DNA of 64,000 nucleotides from Phragmites australis. Lineage: Eukaryota; Streptophyta; Magnoliopsida; Poales; Poaceae. A model generated the notes under the pieces. That model was given only the letters and a program-made list of their open reading frames with translations. It had not been told where the DNA came from and did no database searches. The position numbers and the translations under genes are program-made. Position 1 is the first letter of the stretch; each line of letters starts with the position of its first letter. This document shows positions 1 through 10,700 of this stretch, in pieces. The stretch spans positions 38,163,001-38,227,000 of the forward strand of contig NC_084921.1 of assembly GCF_958298935.1 (NCBI RefSeq), in the 5' to 3' direction.

Positions 1-1349
1 CAAAAATTTCATCTGCAACCTGGATAGATGCCTTTCGACATTTATAAAACAGTATAATAATTTAAATTGGGCATTTAGGATGCCTCATATGATTGTGAGC
101 TTATATGAAGTTCATCTTGGTTACAGGTTGGAAGAAGCAACATAAAGTAAGATAATGTCACATAAACTATATAAATATTCCAGATATAGCCTCCGTTATG
201 TATCATGGTCTATTAGTGAGGGTCTGAGCCTCTGAGGGATACACATAAGGAGAGTACCTCATTATAAGTTGTTCGTCCTTTGGTCTCAACTTTCTTAGAA
301 ACTGCAATGTCAAGTCAAATGCTGATTAAATCACAGTAGCAGGTTAGCAACTTCAGTTTACATCATGAAAGGAAACGATCTACACAAGTTTTAAACACAA
401 AATATCTTTGTTTGCTTAATGTTTATCGCATAGAAATCTATTGCCCTACCCCCATGCCAGCATGTGTAAATTGTAAACCAAAAGGTAACCTCATGTACAC
501 CAAAAGATACCTGCATCACCCAACATAGAATGCTCCAAATGCAACCATTGCACCACACTAACAATAGTATTTTCAGCTAATATAATCAATTTCAAACTCG
601 TATAAATTCCCTATCTTTCAGATCAAAATCCACAGGAAGAGTGCCTCATTCAGTCACAGCGAAAACTTTCTAACCCGTGCTTTTATTTATTTTTTATTTA
701 ATCAAAAGGTAAGCAGAGCACATTCACCTGGACCATACCCAAGCCCCCAACGAATGGAAACTACACACAAATTCTATACTACCAGATCAAAATCGGACCC
801 AAAAAAAATGCTCCCCACCGGTCCTTTCTACTGCTCAAGGTCACACCCACACGCCCTCTATCAAGAACAGGCTAAGCCACACATGAAATCGCCCAATCCG
901 TTTCGTCCCAAAAAAAAAAGGCACATTTTGCCGCTAACTCGGCAATGCCATCAGAGCCCTAGTTATATGCACACATTTAAGCGATTAACCATGCTAATAT
1001 ATCAGTAAAGACTCGAGCTTTCAGCAAGCCATGCCGTCTGACCTATCTTGCTGTACTCGCGGAGCCCCCACCCGGTGATCCGCTGCGTATTTTCCTTCTT
1101 CGCCTTCTTGTTCTTGTCACCATCCTCCCCCCTCTCGGCCGCATTGCCGCCGACGCTGCATCAGCAAGCCCAAACCAGAAAACCCTCGCTTGAAGGCTGA
1201 CACGAAATTTGGTGAAGAGTCGAAAGTGCGGGACAGGATGGTTGGTACCGTCCGGGAAGCGGAGGGAGCCTGGCGCCCTCGCGACTGAGCACGCTAGTCA
1301 GATCGGCGGCGGCGGCGGCGGAAGCAGCATCACCGCAGGGGGGCGCCAT
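1..1349 (-). CDS. DP: E2F dimerisation partner (DP) transcription factor, 5' exons, partial
   Basis: DP proteins pair with E2F factors and bind E2F promoter sites to control S-phase genes in the nucleus. On the minus strand I read an exon of about 1043-1158 encoding a Lys-rich stretch and GWGLREYSKI. A 44-nt exon follows at 258-301 (VSKKVETKGRTTYNE), then the start of another at 1-19 (VADEIF). Joined, these give the N-terminal half of the DP winged-helix DNA-binding domain. Splice sites fit: donor after 1043, acceptor at 302-303, donor at 256-257, acceptor at 20-21, with phases 1 then 0. The likely first exon starts at ATG 1349-1347 (MAPPCGDAAS, Ala-rich) and runs to about 1170. Its donor is unresolved, because the obvious GT gives a different phase from the CAG acceptor near 1159. 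The rest of the gene lies left of the window. Confidence 0.85.
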
Positions 1350-1744
1350 TGCCTTGCGCCGTCCCGAGGGGGGAAGAGAGAGTAAAGTGGGTTTGCGAGT
1401 CTGCGACACTGCCTTGGATGGAGCGAGAGCGCTATCAACAAAAGGACTCGTACGGCAGTCCAAAGATCGAGATTCGAGATGGACAGCCACCGTTCCCATC
1501 TGGCCGTTGATCAAAGTTGTGTTAATTGTAATCGATCTATGCTTCTCCTCTTCTGCATGTCCTAGTAGCCAGTTAAAAAAAAAATTCCTCCCCAAGTATA
1601 TTAATTGGAGATTTCTAAGTATAGTGAACATTCATTAGATCTTTATCTACTTTTTTGTTAACTTTCTACTTTTGGCTAACATGTTATTTTCCTTTTTAGA
1701 CTGTTTTCCTTCTTTTGGCTAATTGGCCACTTTCTCTTTTTGCT

Positions 1745-2066
1745 AAAAAATTGTTGACCGGTTTTAGAAATTGTTGAATTAGGTCTGGAAAATTGTTGAT
1801 AGCTTTCAAAAAATATTGAACTATTTTTAAAATTTATTTAATTAGGTTTGGAAAATTGTTGATAGCTTTCAAAAAATATTGAACTAGTTTTAAAAATAAT
1901 TGAACTATGTTTCCAAATTGTTGACATGTTTTAAAAATTGTTGAGCTAGGTTTCAAAAATTGTTGGCATGTTTCAGAAATTGTTGAACTAGATTCCAAAA
2001 TTGTTGCGGGTTTAAAAATTGTTCAACCTGGTTTTAAAAATCATCGATAGGTTTCAGAAATGTTGA
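1745..2066. repeat. Degenerate AAAATTGTTGA repeat tract
   Basis: A short motif close to AAAATTGTTGA followed by TAGGTTTC or TAGCTTTC recurs many times with about 20-30 bp spacing. There is also a longer unit of about 62 bp seen twice near 1790-1915. It lies upstream of the DP gene, about 400 bp beyond its putative start codon. No open frame of interest. It looks like an old minisatellite or part of an unclassified transposon. Confidence 0.6.
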
Positions 2067-3167
2067 GTGGGTAGTTCAGTAGATAAAAATATAGTAAACG
2101 TTCACCACGTAGACCTCCCATATTAAATTACAATGGAAAATAGTTATTTATACTTAGAAATACTCAAATATATCTAGCTGGCGGCACACTATGATTAGCT
2201 ATATTTGCATATATGTCTTGATTTTTAAAACCTCAGCCAGTAGAGAAATGTAGCAATATATAGAAACATATAACTCCCTATGGCTCTAGAATAATGTACC
2301 ATAGGTGTTTCCCCTATATCACGTCGAATAGGGAAACATCAATGGTATACTTAAAAAGTTTTCGGTAAAAAGTTACTTAGAAAGTTTCATCAAAGAAGTA
2401 CTAGAAAAATTTGAATAATTTTCGCACAACGAGTCCGTTGTCGAAGTATCGAAAATGTAGGTGTTATGTTAACTCGGTCATGCGCTAGCACCAAAAACAA
2501 ACACAAGCAACTCCCTCTGGTTGTGCGGTTTTTTTTTTACAAACCAGCACAAGAGCTGCTTATTCTGTTTACCCCAAGCACAGAAGGTGCTTTCTGTAAA
2601 TTCAAAAGTTATATAATGGAGTTTATTGATCAAATTTTCCTTATTTCAGCTCCTATTTCTGTTGTACTAACGTTTGCACCTGACTTGACATTCAATCATT
2701 TTTGTACGAACAGTTTGTCTCCAAAAGAAGACCAGTCAACAGCACAATTGCAAGACATTGCAGAAAGCTTGACTAGCCTACGTGTCTGTCTAGGGGAACT
2801 AGAAAACCCATCATAAGACCTACTTATTAAAAGAATTTACATGTCAGAAAGATGAATAATCATTTTTTATAATTTAAATAAATTTGTAATAGATTAGTTA
2901 AAAACGGAATTTCTACAAATTTTACAAAGTCTCTGTACTTTTATGGACCTTTAAAAAATAGAGACAGCTTGCATGTAAATTACGTCTAATAAATTCTAAC
3001 TCAAATCAAATAAGGAGATATGTATCCTGAGGTGTCCACTAGCAGATACACAAAGCATATGTACTTACAAATACTCATAAGTACATAGATCTAGTGGAAA
3101 GCACAAATTAAACCTTCACAAACTTTCCCATGGCTCACCATAAACACGGGAGCTCGTCGGACGACAC
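2067..3167. other. Intergenic, nothing recognised
   Basis: AT-rich sequence between the repeat tract and the Tat element LTR. The 116-codon open frame at 2466-2816 has no recognisable domain, and I do not call it a gene. Confidence 0.5.
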
Positions 3168-3366
3168 TGTCGGTGTATCAGGAACCAGGGGTCCCTGAGT
3201 CCCGAGACCGAGCCGACCATCCGCCACGCGTCACCATCCCGCGAGGTCCGCCCTGCGAGATAAGAAGAAGCTAAGTCCCGGGAGAAGGTGCTCGGGGCCG
3301 CCGCCTCTGGTTCCCGAGCACCCCAGTTCCCCGATGATCCGCGGAGTCCAAGTACCGGGAAGGAAG

Positions 3367-3642
3367 TGCTCGGGAGAGAGTGCTCGGGGCTGCACGTGGC
3401 AGCCCCCGAGGACTCGGTTCCCCGAAGGGTTCCCCCAGTGCTCGGGAGAGAGTGCTCGGGGCTGCACGTGGCAGCCCCCGAGGACTCGGTTCCCCGAAGG
3501 GTTCCCCCAGTGCTCGGGAGAGAGTGCTCGGGGCTACACGTGGCAGCCCCCGAGGACTCGGTTCCCCGAAGGTTTCCCCCAGTGCTCGGGAGAGAGTGCT
3601 CGGGGCTGCACGTGGCAGCCCCCGAGGACTCGGTTCCCCGAA
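3367..3642. repeat. 72-bp minisatellite, four copies, inside the LTR (U3)
   Basis: Units begin TGCTCGGGAGAGAG at 3367, 3439, 3511 and 3583, exactly 72 bp apart, and differ by only a few bases. The last is cut at about 3642. Because 72 is a multiple of three, several frames stay open across the array and give repetitive spurious proteins. It lies upstream of the TATA box, so it may influence LTR transcription, but that is inference. Confidence 0.95.
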
Positions 3643-4137
3643 GGTTCGCGCAAGATCGTTCGACGACCCAAAGGGTCCCCTCGCCGAGGTGTCAGCCAGT
3701 CAAAGACACGAATGCCGCATTTAATAGGCACGCGCGGCCTGACATCCTGATATCCTGACATTCTCAGTTGCCCACGCCCTAGTGTCAGACCCTGCCATGC
3801 TTTGGCAGGGGGGCGTGGGTCCATTAAATGCACGGGTCCCGTCCCGTTTCACCCGGGTGCCTCGGGATAACGTTGCCAGAATCGAAGCGCTCCGCCTGCC
3901 ACCCTGCCCCGGCAGAAGAACAAGACAGGGTGGGCGCACCGGGCACCTCTGCGGCTGCCCGGTGGGTCCTCTTAATGGCGCCGGAGGACCTCCACAGTGG
4001 CGGGTGGTCGGATGCACGCCGCAATTTTCCACCGCCCCTGTCACTTCGCCAAGACGGAATGATGACGCCTTTCTCCGTGGCACCTTGGCACGTGCGCCCC
4101 CTCTTTCCCATTCAGGATAAGTCGAGGTCGGCGCGCC

Positions 4138-4144
4138 TATAAAA
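4138..4144 (+). promoter_or_regulatory. TATA box of the LTR promoter
   Basis: TATAAAA lies about 490 bp before the LTR end. Transcription of the element would be expected to start about 30 bp downstream, which sets the U3/R boundary near 4170. Confidence 0.7.
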
Positions 4145-4630
4145 GAAAAGGATGGAGAATACATAAAACGACGCTCACAGCTCACAGCTCACGACACACA
4201 ACACACGACTCACGACTCATCCTTGAAGAATTCCGCCTCAGATCCGGAAGCCCTCAAGAAGCACCCGAAGCCCAGATCAAAAGACGAAGAACATCACAAA
4301 CAAGCTCAAGCCAAGCTAGAACACGAGAGCCTCAAGCTCTCTGTAGACAGCTCACCCCTGTAACCAGATACATCCTTGAAGAATTCCCCTCAAGGATAGA
4401 TATAGCACTCACACAGGAGTAGGGTGTTACGCCTCTGTGCGGCCCGAACCTGTCTAAACCCCGGTGCACCCATCTTTCTCGCACTAGGACGATCATCTCC
4501 CACTAGCCACTGCATTTATTTCCGTTTCCATTTATTTCCCAGACAAGCTCGTTCAGGATCATCCCCCCGGCCGAATCTCTAAAAAGGGGTCTCTCGGGAT
4601 CCCTGCGACAGGAGTTCATCCTCCGACAGC

Positions 4631-4649
4631 TGGCGCGCCAGGTAGGGGG
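4631..4649 (+). other. Primer binding site
   Basis: TGGCGCGCCAGGTAGGGGG starts two bases after the LTR end and begins with the TGG that pairs with tRNA CCA ends. I did not assign the tRNA species. Confidence 0.6.
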
Positions 4650-4694
4650 GAATATCCCTGGATTTGTTTGTTTCGCTTTTTTCCACAGGAAAAG

Positions 4695-7244
4695 ATGGCT
4701 GGTGGGCACCGTCTCCAGCGTTCCGACTCCACTTCCAGTGACGGAGCGCTGCCCGACGCCAGAGAAAGCCCAGTCGCTGCTGCGTACCGGCAGCAGCCGC
4801 CATCCACATGCGCGGTTTTTCCCGCTCAAGGGGATCAAGGCGCTGGGCCCATCAGGGCCGCCGCCGCCGCTGCCGACGCACTTTCCGACCCCCAGCAGGT
4901 GGTCGGGACCCCGGCCGCTAGGTCCGCCTCTGGACCACGTCGGGTGCCACCTCGGCGCAGGCTCGCATTCAGCGAGGCCGGCCTAGGGAGCGCGCTGCTT
5001 GCAGCGCATGCTCTCCTCAGGCACCCGCCCGTTCAGGCCACGCCGAATACTCCAGAAGACCGGTGGATCCAAGATGTCGTCGCTTTGGTCGGCACTGCCC
5101 GTCGCCAGGTGCAGGCCGGGAGTCCTCGCACCACCTCTCAGCGTGGTGCCGCCAGAGCCGGCTCCTCAACGGGCAACGCCCGCACGGGCCGAGGGGCCTC
5201 CAGGCGGAGTGTCGTCCCCCTGGCCGTGTCCGAAGCCCGGGACCTTCGCTTGCGCCTTGACGAGCGGAGGGGCCACGAGGATGCCCGAGTTACTCTCGAG
5301 CGCCAGCGGGAGACCCGGCAGGGGGTCGGGGCAGAGGACCAGGCTTCCTCTCTCCCGGCCCAAGGCCACCGGGGATCCCCGGCTCGCCGCCACTCGCCAC
5401 CAAGGACCCCTACTCGTGCTGCGGGGTACGGCACCGGCTGCCGTGCCTTCACCACCGAGCTCCGTCGGGTCAGGTGGCCTTCCAAGTTCCGCCCCGAGAT
5501 GCCGGAGAAGTACGACGGATCCATCGACCCCGTCGAGTTCCTCCAGATCTACACAACGGCCGTCCAAGCGGCTGGAGGCAGCGAAAAGGTGATGGCAAAC
5601 TATTTTCATGTTGCCTTGAGGGGCTCCGCCCGCTCTTGGCTTATGAACTTACCCCCAGGGTCTATTAGCTCCTGGGATGACCTGTGCCACCAGTTTGTGG
5701 CCAACTTTCAGGGCACGTTTACGCGCCCCGGTTTGGAGTGCGACCTCCACGCCGTCCAACAGCAGGAAAGGGAGACGCTACGGCGCTTTATACAACGCTT
5801 CAGCCAGGTTCGCAACACTATTCTGCGAGTGGCCCCCCATGCTATTATTGTTGCTTTCCGGCAGGGCGTCCGTGACGAGCGGATGCTCGAAAAGCTAGGT
5901 ACGCACGAGATCGAGACCACTGCGGAACTCTTCGCACTGGTCGATAAGTGCGCCAAGGCTGCGGAGGCCAGGGCGTGGCATGCTCCTCGCCTCGCCTCCG
6001 ACCAGCCAAGTTCTTCCCGCTCCGACAAGCGGGAAAAGAAGAAGAGAAGGAAGCGCGAGGCCGCTCCCGTTGAGCCGACCCAGGTCCCCGCTCACAGGGT
6101 GCCGCAAGAGCCCGACCGCCGGCAAGAGCACCGGCCGGGCGCCGACCGACGTCCCGTCAGAGCCCCTCCTCGGGCTCCTCCTCGGGCCTCCGTGCCCACG
6201 AGGGCCCCGGCACCAGCTAGGGCACCGGCTCCAGCAAGAGCCCCGGCCCCCGGCCGAGCTCCTGCTCCAGCGAGGGCCCCCGCTCCCGCGGGGCCCGAGC
6301 CAGGTAAATGGTGTCCCATACACCAGACCAGATGGCACGACCTCACGGAATGTCGTACGGTCAAAGGACTCGTGGAGCAGCGCCAGAGGGAGAGCGACGA
6401 GTCCCACAGAGGAGGCGATGCTGAGGTCGCCCCCGACAACGCTGAGCTCGGCTTCCAGGAGCCCGAGCACGCCGTCGCCTTCATCGACGGAGGCGCCTAC
6501 ACACCTTGCTCACGCCGTGGCATCAAGGTCATGCGACGCGAGGTGTGCTCGGCAACCCCGAGCGAGGAGGCCGCAAGGCCCCTGAGGTGGTCGGATGCTC
6601 CGATCACGTTCAGCATGGCTGATCACCCCGCCAGTACTGCAGCCGTGGGGCGGCTACCTTTGGTAATGTCTCCCACTATCTGCAATGTTAAGGTCGGTAG
6701 AGTGCTGATCGACGGTGGTGCCGGCCTCAACCTCCTCTCTAAGGAGGCTTTCGAGAAGCTGCAGGTGTCCTCCCGAAGCCTAAAGCCATCGCTCCCCTTC
6801 TGCGGAGTGACCCCCGGGCACTCCCTGCACCTCGGGCAGGTCGAGTTGCCCGTGACGTTCGGGAGCCGGGACAACTTCCGCACGGAGTGCGTCCTCTTCG
6901 ACGTCGCGGAGCTCCCTCTCCCCTACAACACCATCCTCGGGCGTCCGGCGCTCGCTAAGTTTATGATGGCCGTGCATTATGCATACCTTACGGTTAAGAT
7001 GCCCGGCCCCGTAGGCTCCATCTCCGTGATCGCCGACTCTGGCGGCGCCGTCTCCTGCGCTGAGCAGTCATACATGGCTCTGGTCTCAGCGCAGGCCGAG
7101 GTCGATGGCTCTACAGGGGGCTCGGGACCCTCTTCATCCAAACCCCGACTCGCCGCCGACACCTCTGTTCCAACGAAAGAGGTCGTGGTGGGCGAAGACG
7201 CTACCCAGATCATCCGTATCGGCGGTGACCTGGGCAGCAAATAG
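4695..7244 (+). pseudogene. gag: Gag-protease part of the Tat polyprotein
   Basis: Gag forms the virus-like particle that packages element RNA, and the protease matures it. I take the start at ATG 4695 (MAGGHRLQR); an upstream in-frame ATG at 4668 lies in the leader. The N-terminus is Arg/Pro/Ala-rich. The retrotransposon gag domain follows (around MANYFHVALRGSARSW through LRRFIQRFSQVRNT), then a basic patch and a long Pro-Ala-Arg repeat. A zinc-knuckle-like CPIH-x4-H-x4-C motif starts near residue 540. The aspartic protease is marked by VLIDGGAG near residue 671 and ILGRP downstream, so the active triplet is DGG instead of the common DTG/DSG. The frame ends at TAG 7242-7244, and the same frame is open again directly after it. 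Confidence 0.85.
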
Positions 7245-9857
7245 GAAAACGCGCTCGTCGCCTTCCTCCGGGCTAACGCAGACGTATTTGCCTGGCAACC
7301 GTCCAACATGCCCGGGATCCCTAGGGAGGTGATCGAGCATCACTTGGCGGTGCGTCCGGACGCCCGCCCGGTGAAGCAGAAGGTCCGGCGGCAGGCGCCT
7401 GAGCGCCAGGAGTTTATCCGCGAGCAGGTCAGCAAGCTCCTCGATGCCGGATTTATCCGAGAAGTCCTTCACCCCGACTGGCTCGCAAACCCAGTCATCG
7501 TCCCGAAGGCCAACGGCAAGCTCCGCATGTGCGTGGACTACACCGACCTAAATAAGGCTTGCCCTAAAGATCCCTTCCCCTTACCTCGCATTGATCAAAT
7601 TATAGATGCAACCACGGGATGCGATCTTTTGTGCTTTTTAGATGCAAACTCTGGGTATCACCAGATTCGCATGGCCATAGGGGACGAGGAAAAAACTGCT
7701 TTTACCACTCCGGTGGAGACTTATTGCTACATATCAATACCTTTTGGCCTGCGCAATGCTGGGTCTTCCTTCCAGCGCGCTATTCGTATTACCCTTAACT
7801 CGCAGGTTGGCCGCAACGTCGAAGCTTACATCGACGATCTCGTGGTCAAAACCCGAGACCGCGCCACCCTGCTCGAGGACCTTACCGAGACTTTCAACAG
7901 TCTCCGCTCTACCCGCCTCAAGCTCAACCCGGAGAAGTGTGTCTTCGGGGTACCGGCGGGCAAGCTCCTTGGTTTCTTGGTCTCTGGCCGAGGAATCGAG
8001 GTCAACCCAGAGAAGATTCGGGCCATCGAGCAAATGCGACCCCCAGTTCGACTCAAGGAGGTCCAGCGTCTCGCCGGCTGCATGGCAGCCCTCGGGCGCT
8101 TCATCTCCAAGCTCGGGGAGCGAGGGCTCCCCCTCTTCAAGCTTCTGAAGAAATCCGGTCGTTTTGACTGGACGCCGGAGGCCGAGCAGGCCTTCCGCGA
8201 CTTAAAGAAGTACCTTACTTCACCACCCGTGCTGGTGGCTCCCTCTCAAGGTGAGCCCCTACTGCTCTACGTTTCGGCCACTCCTCAGGTCGTGAGCATA
8301 GTGCTGGTGGTGGAGCGCGACGAGTGTTCAGGGTCGGGTGCTGGGTCCCAGCTCCCAGAGGCCCCTGACCACTCACCCGCCCTCGCGGCTCCCCCTGGGC
8401 AAGGGGTCGAGCCCGAGCACGCTGCTCCTCCCAGCCAGGGAGTCGAGCCCGCGTGCCCGGCCAGCCCCGACCGTGCCGCCGAGCCTGGGGGCTGCAGCAG
8501 CCCCCCGGGTGAAGCCGCCGTCCGGGCCCGCCGGGTGCAGCGACCGGTGTACTTTGTCAGTGAAGTCCTCCGGGAAGCCAAGACAAGGTATCCCCAGGCG
8601 CAGAAGCTGCTCTATGCCGTGCTCGTCGCTTCCCGGAAGCTGCGCCACTACTTTCAGGCGCACAAGATCTCGGTGGTTACCACGTATCCACTGGGGCCCA
8701 TTCTCCGGAACCGGGAGGGCACCGGGCGCGTTGTCAAATGGGCAGTAGAAATGGCAGAGTTCGACCTACACTTCGTCAGTTGCCAGGCAATCAAAAGCCA
8801 GGCGCTCTCCGACTTCTTGGCAGAATGGACGCCCGTCCCCTACGTCGTCCCAGAAGAGATCTCTGCCTATCCCGGGCACGACGCGCCCGGGTACTGGGTC
8901 ATGCACTTCGACGGCTCCCTCTCGCTTAAAGGCGCAGGGGCCGGAGTGGTTCTCACCTCCCCAACAGGTGAAGAGCTCCGGTACGTCGTGCAGTTGCAGT
9001 TCCGCGCATCCAACAACATGGCGGAGTATGAAGGTCTCATCGCTGGCCTCCGAGCTGCGGTGGGGCTTGGGATTCATCCCCTCCTGGTCAAAGGGGACTC
9101 CCAACTGGTCGTCAACCAGGTATCCAAGGAGTACCAGTGCACGGATCCTCAAATGGCGGCGTACGTGGCTGCGGTCAGGAAGCTCGAGAGACGCTTCGAT
9201 GGCCTCGAGTTGCGGCACATCCCTCGCCGCGACAACGCTCTGGCCGACGAGCTCTCTCGCCTGGCCTCCTCACGTGCGCGCGTCCCTGCCGGAGTCTTTG
9301 AAGAAAGACTCGCACGGCCTTCCGTCCTGCCTGCCGAACAGGATGAAGGGGAAACCTCGAACTCAATTCAGGGGACCCCGGCGGTGCCCTCAGTGGGAGG
9401 CCCCGTCAGGGCGCCGCCGTCCGGTGAGTGTGCTGCGCTCGCCGAATGTTCTCAAGATGCCTCGTGGATGTCCGACATCCGAGGGTACTTGAAAGAAAAG
9501 TTCCTACCCGGGGATGAGGCGTCTGCCGAAAGAGTTGCTCGGCAGTCCAGACGCTATGCCATAGTAGATGGGGATCTCTACCGACGTGGCGCAGGAGGTG
9601 TCCTCCTGAAATGTATCTCCCGGGCAGAAGGCGGCGATCTTCTCGCTGAGGTCCACGAGGGCGAGTGCGGTGGCCATTCATCGTTCCGCACGCTGGTCGG
9701 GAAGGCCTTCCGGCAAGGTTTCTACTGGCCTACAGCTCTCCAGGATGCTTCCGAGCTGGTTCGGCGCTGCAGAGCGTGCCAGTTCCATGCAAAGCAGATT
9801 CACCAGCCAGCTCAGGCTCTTCATACCATTCCCCTGTCATGGCCTTTCGCGGTCTGA
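7245..9857 (+). pseudogene. pol: Pol: reverse transcriptase, RNase H, archaeal-type RNase H, integrase N-terminus
   Basis: This continues in the gag frame after the TAG; the first ATG is at 7308. Reverse transcriptase: [31 protein letters not shown], and the catalytic YIDD at 7827-7838. The gypsy-type RNase H follows ([15 protein letters not shown] ... [10 protein letters not shown]), with a Pro/Ser-rich insertion between its halves. A second, archaeal-type RNase H starts at [15 protein letters not shown] and carries [16 protein letters not shown] and [10 protein letters not shown]. The integrase HHCC zinc finger (GGHSSFRTL ... CRACQ) is near 9660-9785. The frame stops at TGA 9855-9857 in the linker before the integrase core, and the same frame is open again beyond it. 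RT copies element RNA, RNase H removes the template, and integrase inserts the DNA. Confidence 0.9.
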
Positions 9858-10700
9858 GGTTTAGACATTCTGGGTCCATTCCCCCGAGCAATAGGGGGCT
9901 ATGCATACCTATATGTCGCTATCGACAAGTTCACCAAGTGGCCGGAGGCGGTCCCAGTCATCAAGGTGACCAAAAACACGGCGCTCCAGTTTATTCGCGG
10001 CATCACCAGCCGCTTTGGCGTCCCGAACTGGATCATCACCGACAACGGCACCCAGTTCACAAGTGCCTTGTTCGGGGACTATTGCGAAGACCTCGGCATC
10101 AAGCTCTGCTTCGCTTCCGTCGCTCATCCTCGGAGTAACGGGCAGGTCGAGCGTGCCAACGTGGAGATACTGAAGGGCCTCAAAACCCGGACCTATAACG
10201 TGCTCGCTAGGCACGGGAAGGGATGGGTGGACGAGCTGCCAGCCGTGCTGTGGGCTAATCGGACTACGCCAAGCCGCGCCACCGGGGAGACTCCGTTCTT
10301 CCTCGTCTATGGCGCTGAGGCGGTCCTCCCCTCCGAGCTCACTCTGGGCTCCCCTCGAGTGCATGCGTATTCTGAGGGTGAGCAGGAGCAACAAAGGCGC
10401 GACGACGTGGACTACCTGGAAGAGCGCCGGCGACGTGCCGCCGTCCGGGCGGCTCGATACCAGCAGAATCTGCGGCGTTATCATCTGCGCCATGTCCGAG
10501 CCCGGACTCTCGAGGTGGGGGACCTAGTTCTCCGACACGTCCAGTCGCGCGAAGGAATGAATAAGCTATCCCCTGTGTGGGAAGGTCTCTTCACCGTGAT
10601 CGCGGTCCCGCGGACAGGTTCTTTCAGGTTGGCGACGGAGGAAGGACAGTCACTCCCGAATCCGTGGAACATCGAGCATCTCCGACGCTTCTACCCGTAG
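9858..10700 (+). pseudogene. Integrase catalytic core and C-terminus of the Tat pol
   Basis: Same frame as the preceding pol segment, separated only by the TGA. The DDE core is visible: LDILGP near 9861, TDNGTQF near 10040, and NGQVERANVEI near 10140. A C-terminal beta-rich domain follows and the protein ends NPWNIEHLRRFYP before the stop at 10698-10700. No chromodomain is seen, which agrees with Tat and not chromovirus placement. The first ATG in this piece is 9966, inside the core, so an independent protein from here would lack the first catalytic Asp. Confidence 0.85.

Larger units (their letters stand above)
3168..4628 (+). repeat. 5' LTR of the Tat element
   Basis: The LTR starts TGTCGG (3168-3173) and ends CCGACA (4623-4628), a perfect 6-bp terminal inversion. 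It is 1461 bp, GC-rich, and contains a TATA box, a four-copy minisatellite and, two bases after its end, a primer binding site. Open frames on both strands here are by-products of the repeat and base composition. Confidence 0.85.

Noticed and set aside
3231..4185. Many overlapping open frames on both strands with repetitive proteins
   Set aside because: They lie in the LTR. The 72-bp repeat is a multiple of three and GC-rich, so all frames stay open; no domains are present.
4702..9492. Numerous long frames opposite or offset to gag and pol
   Set aside because: Shadows of the real gag-pol frame in GC-rich codon-biased DNA.
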